Below the pieces are notes generated by a model. The model had not been told where the DNA came from and made no database searches. It saw only the letters and a list, made by a program, of their open reading frames with translations. Shown here piece by piece: positions 1 through 10,681 of a stretch of 64,000 nt of DNA (positions are counted from its first letter, which is position 1; every line of letters begins with the position of its first letter). The DNA is from Larix kaempferi (Eukaryota; Streptophyta; Pinopsida; Pinales; Pinaceae): positions 1,501,001 through 1,565,000 of the forward strand of contig BSBM01000321.1 in assembly GCA_027924585.1 (NCBI GenBank), in the 5' to 3' direction. The translations under genes and the position numbers were made by a program.

Positions 1-1008
1 CAATAATACCCATCTCTGAGAATCTTGTGTGCTGTGGTTTCACTTGAAAAATTACCTCCAGCAGGTCCTGCATGAAATTGTAAAAGAATGTCATCAGTTT
101 CATTTTTATCCAAACATCTAAGGAAAACCTCATCATAATTTTTTCTAAACAAAACTCCATTAATAAATTGATATGGAGCAGACTTTAATCTTAAAGCTCT
201 GCGTTTTTTGAAGTCAAGGGTTTCAGGAGCAAACCCATGGTTTATAAAAAACTTAATATGATCATACCATTCAGATGTTGGAGTATCTGTGGCATTAACA
301 GAACCTGTAGGAACATTTTCCTCCTCCTGCTCCCATCCAGTCTGCTGTTGAACAGGATCATTTGACTGAGCAGTAAATAGGCACAAACCTTGCCCTTTTA
401 CAATCTTTGCTGGCTTGATTTCCAGGTCATATTCCTGCAAAGTTGTCATCGAATGGGCCCTTTTCTCACCTAGTTCTTTCTGGACCAGCACGTTTCTGAT
501 GGAAGTGTATGGCACAATCACTTTCGTTTGAGATTTCAATAAGTATGGCCTGTAATGTTTCACAGACTTGTAAACTGCATAAGCCTGTTTGTCAATTTGG
601 GAGTAGTTGAGTTCTGCTCCCTTAAATGTTGAGCTCATGAACGAGATTGGAATCTTAGCATCATTATCATGCTTCTGCGTCAAGACAACTGCATAAGCAA
701 AATCAGTAGCAAAGGTATAGAGAATGAAATCCTTGTTGAAATCTGGGGAGATCAGACCAGGGGCTTCTGCAATGGCCCTTCGAATTTCAACAAATGCATC
801 TTTTTGTTCCCAAGACCAACTAAAATATACATCTTTTTTAACTAACTGATGTAATGGCTTAACAATTTGTGCAAAATTTGGAACAAACCTACGTACAAAA
901 TTGATCTTATTGAGGAATGATTGCATGGCTTTGCGCGAACTAGGAAAACTAATCTTTGAAATAGCTTCAGTGTGTTCAGGATCAATAATCATACCTTCGT
1001 TAGAAACA
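1..1008 (-). pseudogene. TE-B pol, distal part: RNase H and start of integrase (leaves the window)
   Basis: The minus strand is open from about 1008 to the window edge, roughly 335 codons without a stop. It begins with the end of the RT palm and thumb (IVSNEGMIIDPEHTEAI), passes through a Ty3-type RT-linked RNase H (TDFAYAVVLTQKH, then YSQIDKQAYAVYKSVKHYRPYLL), and ends in the integrase zinc-binding region (HAGPAGGNFSSETTAHKIL, then GYYW). The order RT, RNase H, integrase is that of Ty3/gypsy. A one-base frameshift near 1008 (LLGF to IVSNEG) joins it to the RT upstream. The integrase core and 3' LTR would lie to the left of the window. Sequence style (SFMSSTFKGAELNYSQIDKQAYAV) suggests the Tat/Athila side of the family; clade placement is inference. 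Confidence 0.9.
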
Positions 1009-1992
1009 ATGAAAACCCAGGAGCTTACCTTCTGTTACAGCAAATATGGACTTTTTAGGGTTCAACAAAATTTCATACTTCCTGCAGTGTTCAAAAACCT
1101 ATTTGAGAGTTGACAGATGTTCATGTCGTTTCTTTGAATAGATAGTGATGTCATCTAAGTATACTATGGAAGAATTATGCATCAAACCTCTTAAAGCTAT
1201 ATCCATAGCTCTCTGGAATGTGGATCCTGCATTAATCAGTCCAAAGGGAATTCGCCTGTAGGAAAAGGTACCCCAGGGGGTTCTGAAAGTTGTTTTCAGT
1301 TGGTCATCAGTAGCAACCATGACTTGGTTGTATCCTGAAAAACCATCCAGGAGAGAGAACATCTCTGACCCACCTACCTTTTGAATAATCTACTCCATGG
1401 GAGGAATAGGGTACTTATCCTTTTTGGAAGCTCTGTTCAAATTTCTGAAATCGACACAAAGTCTGATTTCTCCATTCTTTTTTTGGACAAGTACTAATTT
1501 AGCTATCCATTGTGTGTGTCTGACAGGGAATATGATTCTAGCTGTCAACAAATTCTCAATTTCTTTCTTCACAGAGGATTCCAAACTAGGATGCATCTTC
1601 CTTAGTTTCTGTTGGTAAGGTTTCACTTCTGGCTTCATCGGTATGTTATGATGCATAATGCTAGTATCAAAGGTATTTAGTTCATCATAGGTCCATGCAA
1701 AAACATCTTTGTACTCTTTACACAATATGATGAAATCTATTCTTTCATCAACAGAGCAGTCAACCCCTAGGTTAATGAATCAGGTGTTTTGTTCAGTACC
1801 AAGGTTGACTGGCTCACAATTCAAAGAAGAACTTTGGGTTTTGCAGTTGGTCTTGTGTTTAAACTTATCTTGCAAGTCATAGAAATTCTCTAGGTTGATC
1901 ACTGATTTTGGGATAATTTTGGAAGGATCAGACAAATATTTTTCATGCTTAGCCTCATCTATTGCCATGGCTTGAAAGGTATCTTGAGCTGA
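1009..1992 (-). pseudogene. TE-B pol: linker and reverse transcriptase
   Basis: Ty3/gypsy reverse transcriptase on the minus strand. Visible motifs in order are KYPIPPME, FSLLDGFSGYNQV with the first catalytic Asp, TPWGTFSYRRIPFGL, and the YLDD box (SIVYLDDITIYSK). A linker (about 1783-1992) reading FQAMAIDEAKHEKYLSDPS joins it to the part of the same protein on the far side of TE-A. Breaks are a TGA near 1780, a TAG near 1387 inside MEQIIQKVGG (the Q codon), a TAG near 1098 inside STLKQVFEHCRKY (again Q), and the frameshift near 1008. All catalytic residues survive but the frame is not translatable as it stands. The insertion of TE-A at 1993-1997 separates this segment from the upstream gag, protease and extra RNase H at 7683-10660. 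Confidence 0.92.
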
Positions 1993-1997
1993 GAGAA

Positions 1998-2541
1998 TGA
2001 TCCACATCGCAGTTGGCATTTGTTGTCGGATGCTAACTTCGACACATTCTTGACTAGTCCTCGCAGTTGATACAACTTTGAAAAGTTTTGACGCAACAGG
2101 ACTTCGACAACTTCACACCTTCGACATGTTCAGTGACCTCACAGTTTGTGACATCGGGATACAACGTCGAAATGCGACCAACGACTATTGAACCTCGACA
2201 GACTGTCTTTCTGTCTTCCAATTGACTGTAACGGTTGAATAGTTGAACTACTCTAACTTCTTCTTTGTAACTGAATGTAACGGGAAGGCACCCAAGCATC
2301 TCAGATTTATTTATAAGCATGTAAACTATTGTAAGATATAGCTAATCAGATTTTATCAGATCTTCATCTTGATCAATCTAGAATAGTTCACATTCCTGCA
2401 TATTGTCTGTGTGTACTTGTGTTATCTGTGTTGCGTAACCCTATTTTGCTCTTTCTGTTTATTAAGCTTCCGCCATAATAGAGCCAACTCATTCAGTCGA
2501 ACTGTTGTCCCCCTCGTGCTTCCTGGACACGATACGGATCA
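1998..2541 (+). repeat. TE-A 5' LTR
   Basis: 544 bp, matching 7134-7677 at the same length with scattered substitutions. It begins TGATCCACATCG and ends GATACGGATCA. A TATA-like stretch (TTTATTTATAAGC, about 2307-2319) lies in the second half and could be the promoter. Confidence 0.95.
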
Positions 2542-2542
2542 T

Positions 2543-2554
2543 TGGTATCAGATC
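2543..2554 (+). promoter_or_regulatory. TE-A primer-binding site, initiator Met tRNA type
   Basis: TGGTATCAGATC starts two bases after the 5' LTR. It differs at one position from the TGGTATCAGAGC that pairs with the 3' end of plant initiator methionine tRNA, the usual primer of chromoviruses and copia elements. Confidence 0.85.
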
Positions 2555-2732
2555 ATACTCAGTTTTCTTGCTTAAGTTCTGCGTATACACTTCTCTCGAA
2601 GTTACCTGACTTATGCCGGTTCAAACTCACTCGCAATCTCAGCAATCCAAGTAGACACGATCTCCAGATATGACAGAAGAAATAGATGATAGACATGCAG
2701 TCGACGAGACAACATAGCTTATTGATCAAGTT

Positions 2733-3680
2733 TTGGCTCGACAACGAATTGAAATGTTTGTTCAGTTCAATGGGATTCTCTTACGATTCACCTCGACATC
2801 CGGAGGATCCTCGATGAAAACTCACTCCAATAAAATAAACCCCTTCAAAGTACAAATGAATCTCGATATACCGAATCTTGAAGGAAAGATTGACGCGGAA
2901 TCCGTTGATAATTGGGTGCAACAATTGGAATCCTATTACACCGTAAATCAACTCTCCGAAGCTGAAAAAGTCACCATTGCGTCCTTAAAAATGTCAACCT
3001 CCGTGCACTGCTGGAGGGAGAACCTCTCGACAAAGATGGAGAAAAATGGAGACCCTATTGACACATGGGATAAATTCGTCGAACACATCCAGAAGGAATT
3101 TTAACCTTCAAAATACCTCGAGCAGCAGTATAAGAAGTGGCAGCAGCTAAGGCAATGGAAAGACCAATCAGTAGAGAGTTACACTGACGAGTTCTACTGA
3201 CTCATGGAAAGACTTGGCATCCAAGAGGAAGAGAAATTGCTTGTTCTGGAATACACCAGTGGATTGTCTCAATACATCCAGTAGGAGATGGAATTTTTGA
3301 CTGTCAATATGCTTGCGGATGCTTTCCACTACGCCAGCAAACTAGAAACCAAGCAGAAAGGAAAAGCACATTTTGCCCCAAAGCCGACATCAGGAAGACC
3401 ACCCGATAAAAGGACACCCGCCGACTACGACAAGTCAAGATATTCTCAGCCAACACCGCCAAAACCTAACAATGGTAAGAAGCCTTTTCATAAAAAGGAA
3501 CGAAGCAAACAATCGCTCACCGAAAAATGGTGTGATTACCACCACTCATCTTGGCATGATACGTCTGCCTGCAAAGCTCGAAAGACATTTTTGGCGAAAG
3601 TGTCAACCTCCGACACGTTCGACAAGACAGTGGAAGAATCTGATCCAGACGCAATGACCCTTTTGACCTCAACCACTTAA
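2733..3680 (+). pseudogene. TE-A gag
   Basis: Gag capsid and nucleocapsid region. The capsid part reads NPFKVQMNLDIPNLEGKID and then VDNWVQQLESYYTVNQLSEAEKV, a retrotransposon gag fold signature. The same frame continues past a TAA at 3102, a TGA at 3198 (FYRLME expected) and a TAG at 3282 (QQEME expected). A basic proline-rich stretch follows, then a variant zinc knuckle, WCDYHHSSWHDTSACKARK near 3529-3590, with a C-x3-H spacing rather than the classical CX2CX4HX4C. The frame ends at a TAA at 3678 and is in phase with the protease, so gag and pol were originally one polyprotein. Confidence 0.88.
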
Positions 3681-4290
3681 GCAGCCTCGACTATTGTCGA
3701 CGAGGAGGAACGAGAGTGCCTATTCCATACATGGATATGGGTCCAGAGCAAACCATTACATATGATTGTGGACAACGGGAGCCAAAAGAACTTCGTTTCT
3801 GAAGAACTGGTGAAGAAATTAGGTCTTGTCACCACTCCACATCCTCAACCTTACAACATCGGTTGGATGAGGGATGGACAAGAACTACGGATCACTCGAC
3901 AATGCAAACTCACCTACTTCATAAAACCTTTTGAAGATGAAGTACTCTGTGACGTGGCACCACTCTCCGTAGCCAATGCACTATTTGGGAAACCTTACCT
4001 CTAGGATAGACATGGAAGTTATCAGTCACGGCTTCATAAGGTGATTGTCAGAATCCGAAATCGATGGTTCAACATACCAGAGCGTCAACCTACACCAACA
4101 GTTGCACTGGTATCTGCCAAACAGACAAAGAAGCTCATCAATCATGCTCATAAATTTGCATTAATCATGATCACGCTGCAACATTCTAAGAAGACCGCAA
4201 CAACGAGTCGAGTCACCGACCAATGCAGCTCTCAATAGAAGCAGCAAGTTGATCATATTCTTGATGAGTACCAAAACCTCTTTTAAGCTC
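3681..4290 (+). pseudogene. TE-A protease and protease-RT linker
   Basis: Retroviral-type aspartic protease. The active-site triad appears as VDNGSQKNFVSEELVKKLGL near 3765; the family consensus is D-S-G or D-T-G, so DNG is a probable loss-of-function change. The protein continues through LFGKPYL to a TAG at 4002 where the family has Trp (PYLWDRHGSYQ), and then to a second TAG at 4236. The frame is the same as gag and RT. The TGG-to-TAG change lies in a CTGG context, consistent with CHG-methylation deamination. Confidence 0.85.
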
Positions 4291-5365
4291 CAGACAGTGT
4301 ACCTCATCATTGCCAGGTAAAACATTCCATTGAACTTGTTCCTGGTTCTTCTTTTCCTAACGCACCTGTTTACAGAAGATCCATTCTCGAAAATGAAGAG
4401 ATTCGCAGACAAATCCAAGAGTTAATCGAAAAAGGTCATATCCGACCCATCTCCTCTCCTTGTGGAAGTCCAGTCATCCTAGTTCCAAAGAAAGACGGGA
4501 CTTGGCGCATGTGCATCGACTACAGAGCTCTCAACAAAATATCGGTGAAGAATCGGTACCCTCTACCACGGATAGACGAGCTTATCGACGATCTGAAAGG
4601 TATTAAATTCTTTACTAAACTCGACCTCAAGTCGAGATACCATCAGATTCCAATCGAGCCCTCAGATGTGTGGAAAACTGCTTTCCAGACCAAGGAAGGA
4701 TTGTTTGAATGTTTAGTCATGCCTTTCGGCTTAACCAACGCACCTGCGACCTTCATGCGACATATGGATAACCTTCTCCTACCTTTCATCGGCAAATGGG
4801 TTATTGTCTATCTCGATGACATATTGATTTTCAGTCGATCATGGGAAGAACATGTCGGACATCTTCGACAAGTCCTCGACACTCTCCAGCAACATCGGCT
4901 CTATTTGAACATGGAAAAGTGCTCTTTTGCGATGACCAACATCAAATATTTGGGGTATGTAATTGACTCTGCAGGAATTCACGTCAATCCAGAAAAAGTA
5001 CAGATCCTCAAATATTGGCCAATTCCTAGAAGCATTCAAGAACTAAGAAGTTTTCTTGGTTTGGCAAATTTCTATCGACGATTCATACTCAGCTTCAGTC
5101 ATGTAGCTTGCCCCTTGAATTACTTGACGAAAGGAAATGGGAAAACTGTCTTTCAATGGACAGAAACACAACAAGTAGCTTTTGAACAGCTCAAATACAG
5201 GCTCTGCACTGCACCAGTACTTGTGTTACCTGATTTACATCAGCCCTTTGAGATTGAGATGGACACATCGGACTATGCCCTGGGCACAGTGATCACTCAG
5301 TATGGTCACCCAGTCACTTTTCATTCCAAGACTTTTAACGACACGGTTAAAAGATACGTGACGTA
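4291..5365 (+). pseudogene. TE-A reverse transcriptase and start of RNase H
   Basis: The best preserved part of TE-A: 312 codons without a stop (4509-5447), whose last 25 or so codons lie past the frameshift and are not in the true frame. Motifs in order are VILVPKKDGTWRMCIDYRALN, FFTKLDLKSRYHQIPI (catalytic Asp), LVMPFGLTNAPATFMRHM, YLDDILIFSRSWEEH (YLDD box), FLGLANFYRRFI, and the start of the RNase H domain FEIEMDTSDYALGTVI. A one-base slip near 5365-5375 in a run of A (TACAAAAAAG) moves the rest of RNase H and integrase to the next frame. Both catalytic boxes are intact. Confidence 0.93.
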
Positions 5366-7120
5366 CAAAAAAGAAAAGAGCCATTGTGCAAGCTCTCAAG
5401 CAATGGAGGCATTACATCCTTGGAAAGGAAAGAGTCATTCTTACTGATCACAAACCTCTATAGTTCGCTCCGACACAATCAAAATTGCAAACAAACCGAC
5501 AACTCAAGTGGATTAATTACCTACAACAATTTCAGTTGGTGATTAAGTATCGAAAAGGTAAGGCTAACGCCGTTGTATATTGCCTCAGTCGACCACCCAT
5601 TACTCTCCTCTTAATAGTGATGAGTATGCAGGGTTACGACATGACCACTTGGAAACAGTTGTATGAGGACGACAACGACTTCTCAATAGTCTATCACCAG
5701 TTACAGACTAACAAGTCATCGAACTTAGACTTCAAATACTTCTTGGAAGATACCTTTCTATACAATCTTGGACAACTTTGTGTACTGACTGGTGAGCAAC
5801 AGTAGCAGCTCATTTGGGATGCGCACTACAGCAAGATTGCAGGACACTTTGGAGTAGCAAAGACACTTTCTATTCTGCAGAAGTATTTCTTTTGGCATAC
5901 ACTTAAGTATGATGTCAACAAGTACATTCGATCATGTGTGGTTTGTGCCATTGCTAAGCCACCTAATCGACGACAGGGATTGTACACACCTCTGCCAGTT
6001 CCTCGTTGACCAAGGGAATCTATTTCTATGGACTACTTGACGGTTTATTGTACTACCAAACATCAGCATGACGCAATATTAGTAGTAGTCGATCGATTTT
6101 CCTAGATGGCCATTCTCATACCATGTAAGAAGACCACGACAGCACAATAGACTGCTCAGCTGTTATTTACACATGTTTGGAAACACTTTGGTTTACCCAC
6201 AACCATCATTTCTGACCGAGATGCTAGATTCGTCAGCATCTTTTGGAAGACTCTTTGGCAACAGCTAGACACGCGACTCTCATTGTTGACAACTTTCCAC
6301 CCTCAGACCGACGGACATACAGAAGTTGTGAAACGCTTGGTAGTACAACTGCTTCGCATGTACAATCACCAACATCGACGCACATGGGATGATAGTCTTC
6401 CATACATTCAGCACAGCTACAATCATGCTCAGCACAGCTCTACAGGCAAGAGTCCCTTTGAAGTCTGTTATGGATTTCAACCCTCAACGCCTATCGACTT
6501 GATCAGCTCCTTGACATAGCCAAACTCCGACACAGATCGCAGTCAACGAGAAGTTGATAAAGCAGTCAAGTTTCGAGAACAGATTTGTGACATTCAGCGA
6601 CAAGCACAGGATTTGTTGCATAGAGCAAATGAGAAAGCTAAGGCCCGACACGACAAGCATCGCATTCCTCATACTTTTTGAATTGGGGATAAGGTTTGGC
6701 TACATCTTAAGAAGGAGCGCTTCAAAGGTCCTTTCAAGAAGTTAAAACCTTTACGATATGGTCCTTACAGTATTCTTCAACAGATTGGTGAGAATGCTTT
6801 CCAGCTCGACATTCCTTCCTTCTTGGGTCTGCATCTAGTCTTTAATGTGGATTTACTTCGACCATACCATGCACCCTTGTTGGAATAGAATGATTTCTCA
6901 ACAGCAGATCCCACAGACATCAATCTAGATATTCAGGAGCCTCTTCCTTGTGACACCATTGTGGGACGATGGGTACGCCTTACGAGGATGAACACAATTC
7001 CCTTGTTTCAGGTTGCTAAAGCTGGCCAGATTCCATCTCAAGGAAAGTGGTACTCTGCTACTGAAATGGTAGACAAGTTTCCTCACCTTCACGAGCAAAC
7101 AATGGGGTCCATTGTTTCTT
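5366..7120 (+). pseudogene. TE-A RNase H end, integrase and chromodomain-like tail
   Basis: After the frameshift the frame reads HYILGKERVILTDHKPL, a TAG at 5459 (Gln expected) and LQTNRQLKWINYLQQFQLVI, the RNase H end. The integrase zinc-binding domain is H-x-H with a CVVCAIAKPPNRR Cys pair near 5935-5970. The DDE core is SMDYL near 6026, then ISDRDARFVSIFW and FHPQTDGHTEVVKR with the Glu. The C-terminus has the GDKVWLHLKKE and YGPYSILQQIGENAFQLDIP module, then a chromodomain-like end (FQVAKAGQIPSQGKWYSATEM). Internal stops fall at 5803, 6007, 6101, 6148, 6517, 6679 and 6887, mostly TAG for Gln or TGA for Arg. The chromodomain call is weaker than the integrase call. Confidence 0.9.
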
Positions 7121-7133
7121 AAGGAAGGAGGTC
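7121..7133 (+). promoter_or_regulatory. TE-A polypurine tract
   Basis: AAGGAAGGAGGTC lies directly before the 3' LTR, the position where plus-strand DNA synthesis is primed. Confidence 0.8.
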
Positions 7134-7677
7134 TGATCCACATCGCAGTTGGCATTTGTTGTCGGATGCTAACTTCGACACATTCTTGACTAGTCCTCAC
7201 AGTTGATACAACTTCGACAAGTTTTGACGCAGCAGGACTTTGACAAATTCGCACCTTCGACATGTTCAGCGACCTCACAGTTCGCGACATCAACATACAA
7301 CGTCGAAATGCGACCAACGACTGTCGAACCTCGACAGACTATCTTTCTGTCTTCCAGTCGATTGTAATGGTTGAACATTTGAACTACTCTAACTTCTTCT
7401 TTGTAACTGAACGTAACGGGCAAGCACCCAAGTGTCTCAGATTTCTTTATAAGCATGCAAACTATTGTAATATACAGCTAATCGGATTTTATCAGATCTT
7501 CATCTTGAGCAATCTAGAATAGTTCACATTCCTGCATATTGTCTGTGTGTACTTGTGTTATCTGTGTTGCGTAACCCTGTTTTTCTCTTTCTGTTTATTA
7601 AGCTTCCGCCATAACAGAGCCAACTCATTCAGTCGAACTGTTGTCCCCCTCATGCTTCCTGGACACGATACGGATCA
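7134..7677 (+). repeat. TE-A 3' LTR
   Basis: 544 bp, the same length as the 5' copy, ending GGATCA and followed directly by the second GAGAA duplication at 7678-7682. Confidence 0.95.
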
Positions 7678-7682
7678 GAGAA

Positions 7683-8420
7683 AGTTTAGGATTTGCTGGT
7701 CATCATCAAACACTTTCCATCTTGTTACATTATCATAGATGGAAGGCTTATACATAAGTTCTATTAAAAAGGTTTGAGGTGACAAGCCTTTTGGTGGGAC
7801 AGACTTGATGTTGAATGCAATGAAAGAATTTGTGAGATCTCTAACCATTGTTTGATAATTAGTTAAATGTAAAGACAAACAATGTATCTTATTCCTTACC
7901 TGTTTAACTATGATTTCAGAATCTCCAAAACATTCTATCACTTGTGCACCCATATCAATAGCCTTCTTGAGTCCCTGCAGCAGAGCCTCATATTCAGCTA
8001 TATTATTAGTACATTCAAATTCAAGTCGACAAGCAATCATGGTTTTTGTCCCTTTTGGATCAATAGGACACAACCTGCACCAGCCCCATCCTTGGATCTG
8101 GAGCCATCAAAGAATAAATTCCATGCAATAGGATCTATCCTAAAATTTGTATTGACATTATAAACATTATGTACAATAGTTCCATAGAATGGTACAGTAG
8201 TAACATTGGCAATATGTGACTCATTTTGTACATTCTCCTCTAGTGAAGAATCAACTGGCAAATCCCCAAAAAAGGTATCAAATGTGAAATGCTCAATATG
8301 TGAACTGAAATAACAAGTGGGTTCACTTGAATCATTAAGGTCAGTGACTGTTTGCTTCATAAATGGTTCTCTACTGATCTTGATCTTGTTTGGTTGTCCA
8401 TTGTAGGGTAGCCATAGGTG
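7683..8420 (-). pseudogene. TE-B extra (archaeal-type) RNase H placed between protease and RT
   Basis: A second RNase H domain upstream of RT. It starts NLFFDGSRSKDGAGAGCV near 8117 (first catalytic Asp), passes a one-base slip near 8060, and continues IACRLEFECTNNIAEYEALLQGLKKAI (catalytic Glu) and VIECFGDSEIIVKQV (Asp). This DGS, NNIAEYEAL, GDSEIIV pattern is that of the archaeal-like RNase H found as a second RNase H in plant Tat-lineage gypsy elements, not the RT-linked RNase H present separately at 430-900. The protein continues as KPSIYDNVTRWKVFDDDQQ up to the TE-A insertion and resumes beyond it at 1992. Its location before RT is unusual; in the Tat elements I know of, the extra domain follows the RT-linked RNase H. 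Confidence 0.82.
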
Positions 8421-8771
8421 AGACCAATCAGTGGCAAAGTAGCCCTTGAGTTTCTATGACCAATCTCTGCTCAGCCACATTCCATAGGCTTCAAGGATGT
8501 CAGCTACAACAATATCAATGGTCTGGTGAATCCGAGGATCAACATATAATGTCAACAACACATTTCTTAATCTTCCCACTACTCTGACTTTAGATCTATC
8601 AAGCTGGACAATCTGAGTAGGACAAGGTTCCCAAGTGGCATTTAATTTCCTGCAGACAGATAGGGGCATCACATTGGAAGAAGCACCAGAGTCTATCATG
8701 CAATTGTGTACATTCCTGTTGAATATTTCAAAGATAAGCAAGAAAGGAGGTGTCCTCTTGCTTCCATATTT
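8421..8771 (-). pseudogene. TE-B aspartic protease
   Basis: Retropepsin-like domain: NRNVHNCMIDSGASSNVMP near 8690 carries the D-S-G-A active site, followed by the second half RVVGRLRNVLLTLYVDP and DIVVADILEAYGMWLSRDWS. The active site is intact. A TAG at 8454 follows SRDWS and the frame continues into the extra RNase H region, so the stop probably replaces a Gln codon. Confidence 0.88.
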
Positions 8772-10660
8772 CTAATCTTCTAGTTTGGTAAAAGAGTCCA
8801 AGTTATTGTTTTTTGATTCCCTTGGTTGTTTGATTATCATGCTTTTAGGTAAAGAATCCCTCATAGAAGGGATTTTTAAAAGTTCAAACAAAGAAATATT
8901 TGCTTTAACTCTTTTAAAATCTTCAGCCAAACTGTACTCCATTTCAGGAATGACTATATCCTTTTGAGGAACAATTTTACTTTTGTTGGGAGGTGATGTT
9001 GAAGATGAAGGTTCCTGAGAGGGTTGTCCTCTTGATCTAGTATTGTAAGGATGTTGGAGATTGAACACTGTATCAGGTTCTTCTTCTTCTTCATTCATTG
9101 GGAGTTCAGAAAAATAGCTTAGAGTATTAATCTGTGGATCCTCTTCTTCTTCATCTTGTTCTGGTAACTGTGGATCTTGGTTTGTTTGATCTTCAAAAGG
9201 TTAAGGAACATTTTGTGATTCTGTGGCCAAAGATTTGAAGATAGACTAAATTTATTCAGATGTTAGCCCTTCATTGGGGTTAGGAGGTGGTAGATTTTGG
9301 GGAGCTTGATAAGGTCTTCTGAAAGGTGGCCTTGCAAAACCTCTGTTATTATTTTGATTCTCATTATTATTCTTTTTTAAATCAACTGTCTCATTTGACA
9401 TTTTCTGGAGAAAATTTTTAATATCAGTCATTTCAAGGGCATCTTTATTTTGAGTAGTGGGTTTGGGAGCATTATCAGTTTTCTTTCTAGATGTGGAAGG
9501 TTGTTCTTCTAAAGCATCAGGATTATCTTTTAGACAATAGATATCCTTTTCAACCTGAATGGCTTCAGCATAAGCCTCAAACAAGTTGTCTTTATGTGCT
9601 CTTTTAACCCACATTGCAATAGGAACAAATAGACCCTTTTCATAATAGGAAACCAATAGTTCTTCTGTAGGAAGAAGAGTGGCAGGGATCCTATTTTTCA
9701 GATAAGAAAATCTCTGATTGTAATCTTTGACCCTTTATTTACCCCTCATCTTCATAGAAGACAATTCCAAGACTAGATCTTGTGGAGTTTTATCATCCCC
9801 AAACTTCTGGATAAATAATTTTTCAAACTCATCCCAAGAAGTTATGGTTCTAGCTTCTAAAGCAAAGTACCATGTGGATGCCTTTCCTTCAAAGGTATAA
9901 GGGAATAGTTTGCAAACCACATCGTCATGGACAACACTCCTAAGTCTAATGGCTTGCATAAAAGTTTTGATGTGATCTAATGCAGGTGATTTATTGTATG
10001 GATTGAACTTAGGAAACCACTTCTCAGGTTTTTTAGGTAATCTATGTTGATCCCCAAGAATAAACACAACATCTTGGTCAAGCCAAGGTTTGTTCTAGCC
10101 TTCTCCATCCATTGGTTGTTCTTCCTCTTCTTCAGATGAAGAACTAGAAGAATGTTCACTTTTAGATGAGGAAGATGATGATGAAGGAGGAGACGGTGGT
10201 GGTCCACCAAATCCAACGTTAGGTTGATGTTGTGGAACTTCCTCAAAGAAAGAATCAAGGTTATACTCAGGGAATGTTGGATGATCAAGTGTATGTCAAT
10301 TTTGAGTGTTCTAGTCAACTATGTGTTGACCTTCTTTGTTATCAGTCTGGGAAGTAGTGTTTGGTTGGATTGCTGCTAGTCCTCTACCTCGTAGGTCAGT
10401 TATTCTTTGTTGTACTCTAGCAACACTATCATTAGAACTCTTCAGTATTTGTTCAAGTTAAAGGGGTCCTCTAGTAGGTGATATGATAATGATTTCCCTT
10501 TTATTTTCCTGCTGAGCTGCAGGTGTACCAGGAATTGCAATCGATTGTGAGTCTGTTTGTTGTTTAGATGTAGAAGCATGTGATTGGCTATGAGTGACAA
10601 CCGATGATGTTCTTACTGGATGAGGTTTCTGAGTATTCTGTTTAGGAATAGTTTACTACT
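8772..10660 (-). pseudogene. TE-B gag
   Basis: Gag on the minus strand. From the N-terminal side there is a Ser/Glu-rich low-complexity region (about 10100-10200). The capsid core follows: VVHDDVVCKLFPYTFEGKA, then STWYFALEARTITSWDEFEK and LFIQKFGDDKTPQD, a standard retrotransposon gag motif. After a stop at 9735 it continues as RVKDYNQRFSYLKNRIP, TLLPTEELLVSYYEKGL and AIQVEKDIYCLKDNP. An acidic stretch (EEEEPDTVFNLQHPYNTRSR) leads to the protease. I see no CCHC zinc knuckle, which is unusual for gag but common in some Tat/Athila relatives. Several stops interrupt it (near 9250, 9735 and 10100). Confidence 0.85.
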
Positions 10661-10681
10661 GGCCCTCCTTCTAGTGCCATT

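Larger units (their letters stand above)
1998..7677 (+). mobile_element. TE-A: complete Ty3/gypsy (chromovirus-type) LTR retrotransposon
   Basis: A 5680-bp element bounded by two 544-bp LTRs that begin TGATCC and end GGATCA. It is flanked by a 5-bp target duplication GAGAA at 1993-1997 and 7678-7682. It is inserted into TE-B in the opposite orientation, between the TE-B extra RNase H and RT. The internal order is primer-binding site, gag, protease, RT, RNase H, integrase, chromodomain-like tail and polypurine tract. The coding frame is a single gag-pol frame with one frameshift near 5370 and about a dozen internal stops, so the copy is dead in cis. The two LTRs differ at a modest number of positions, so the insertion is not very recent. 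Confidence 0.95.
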
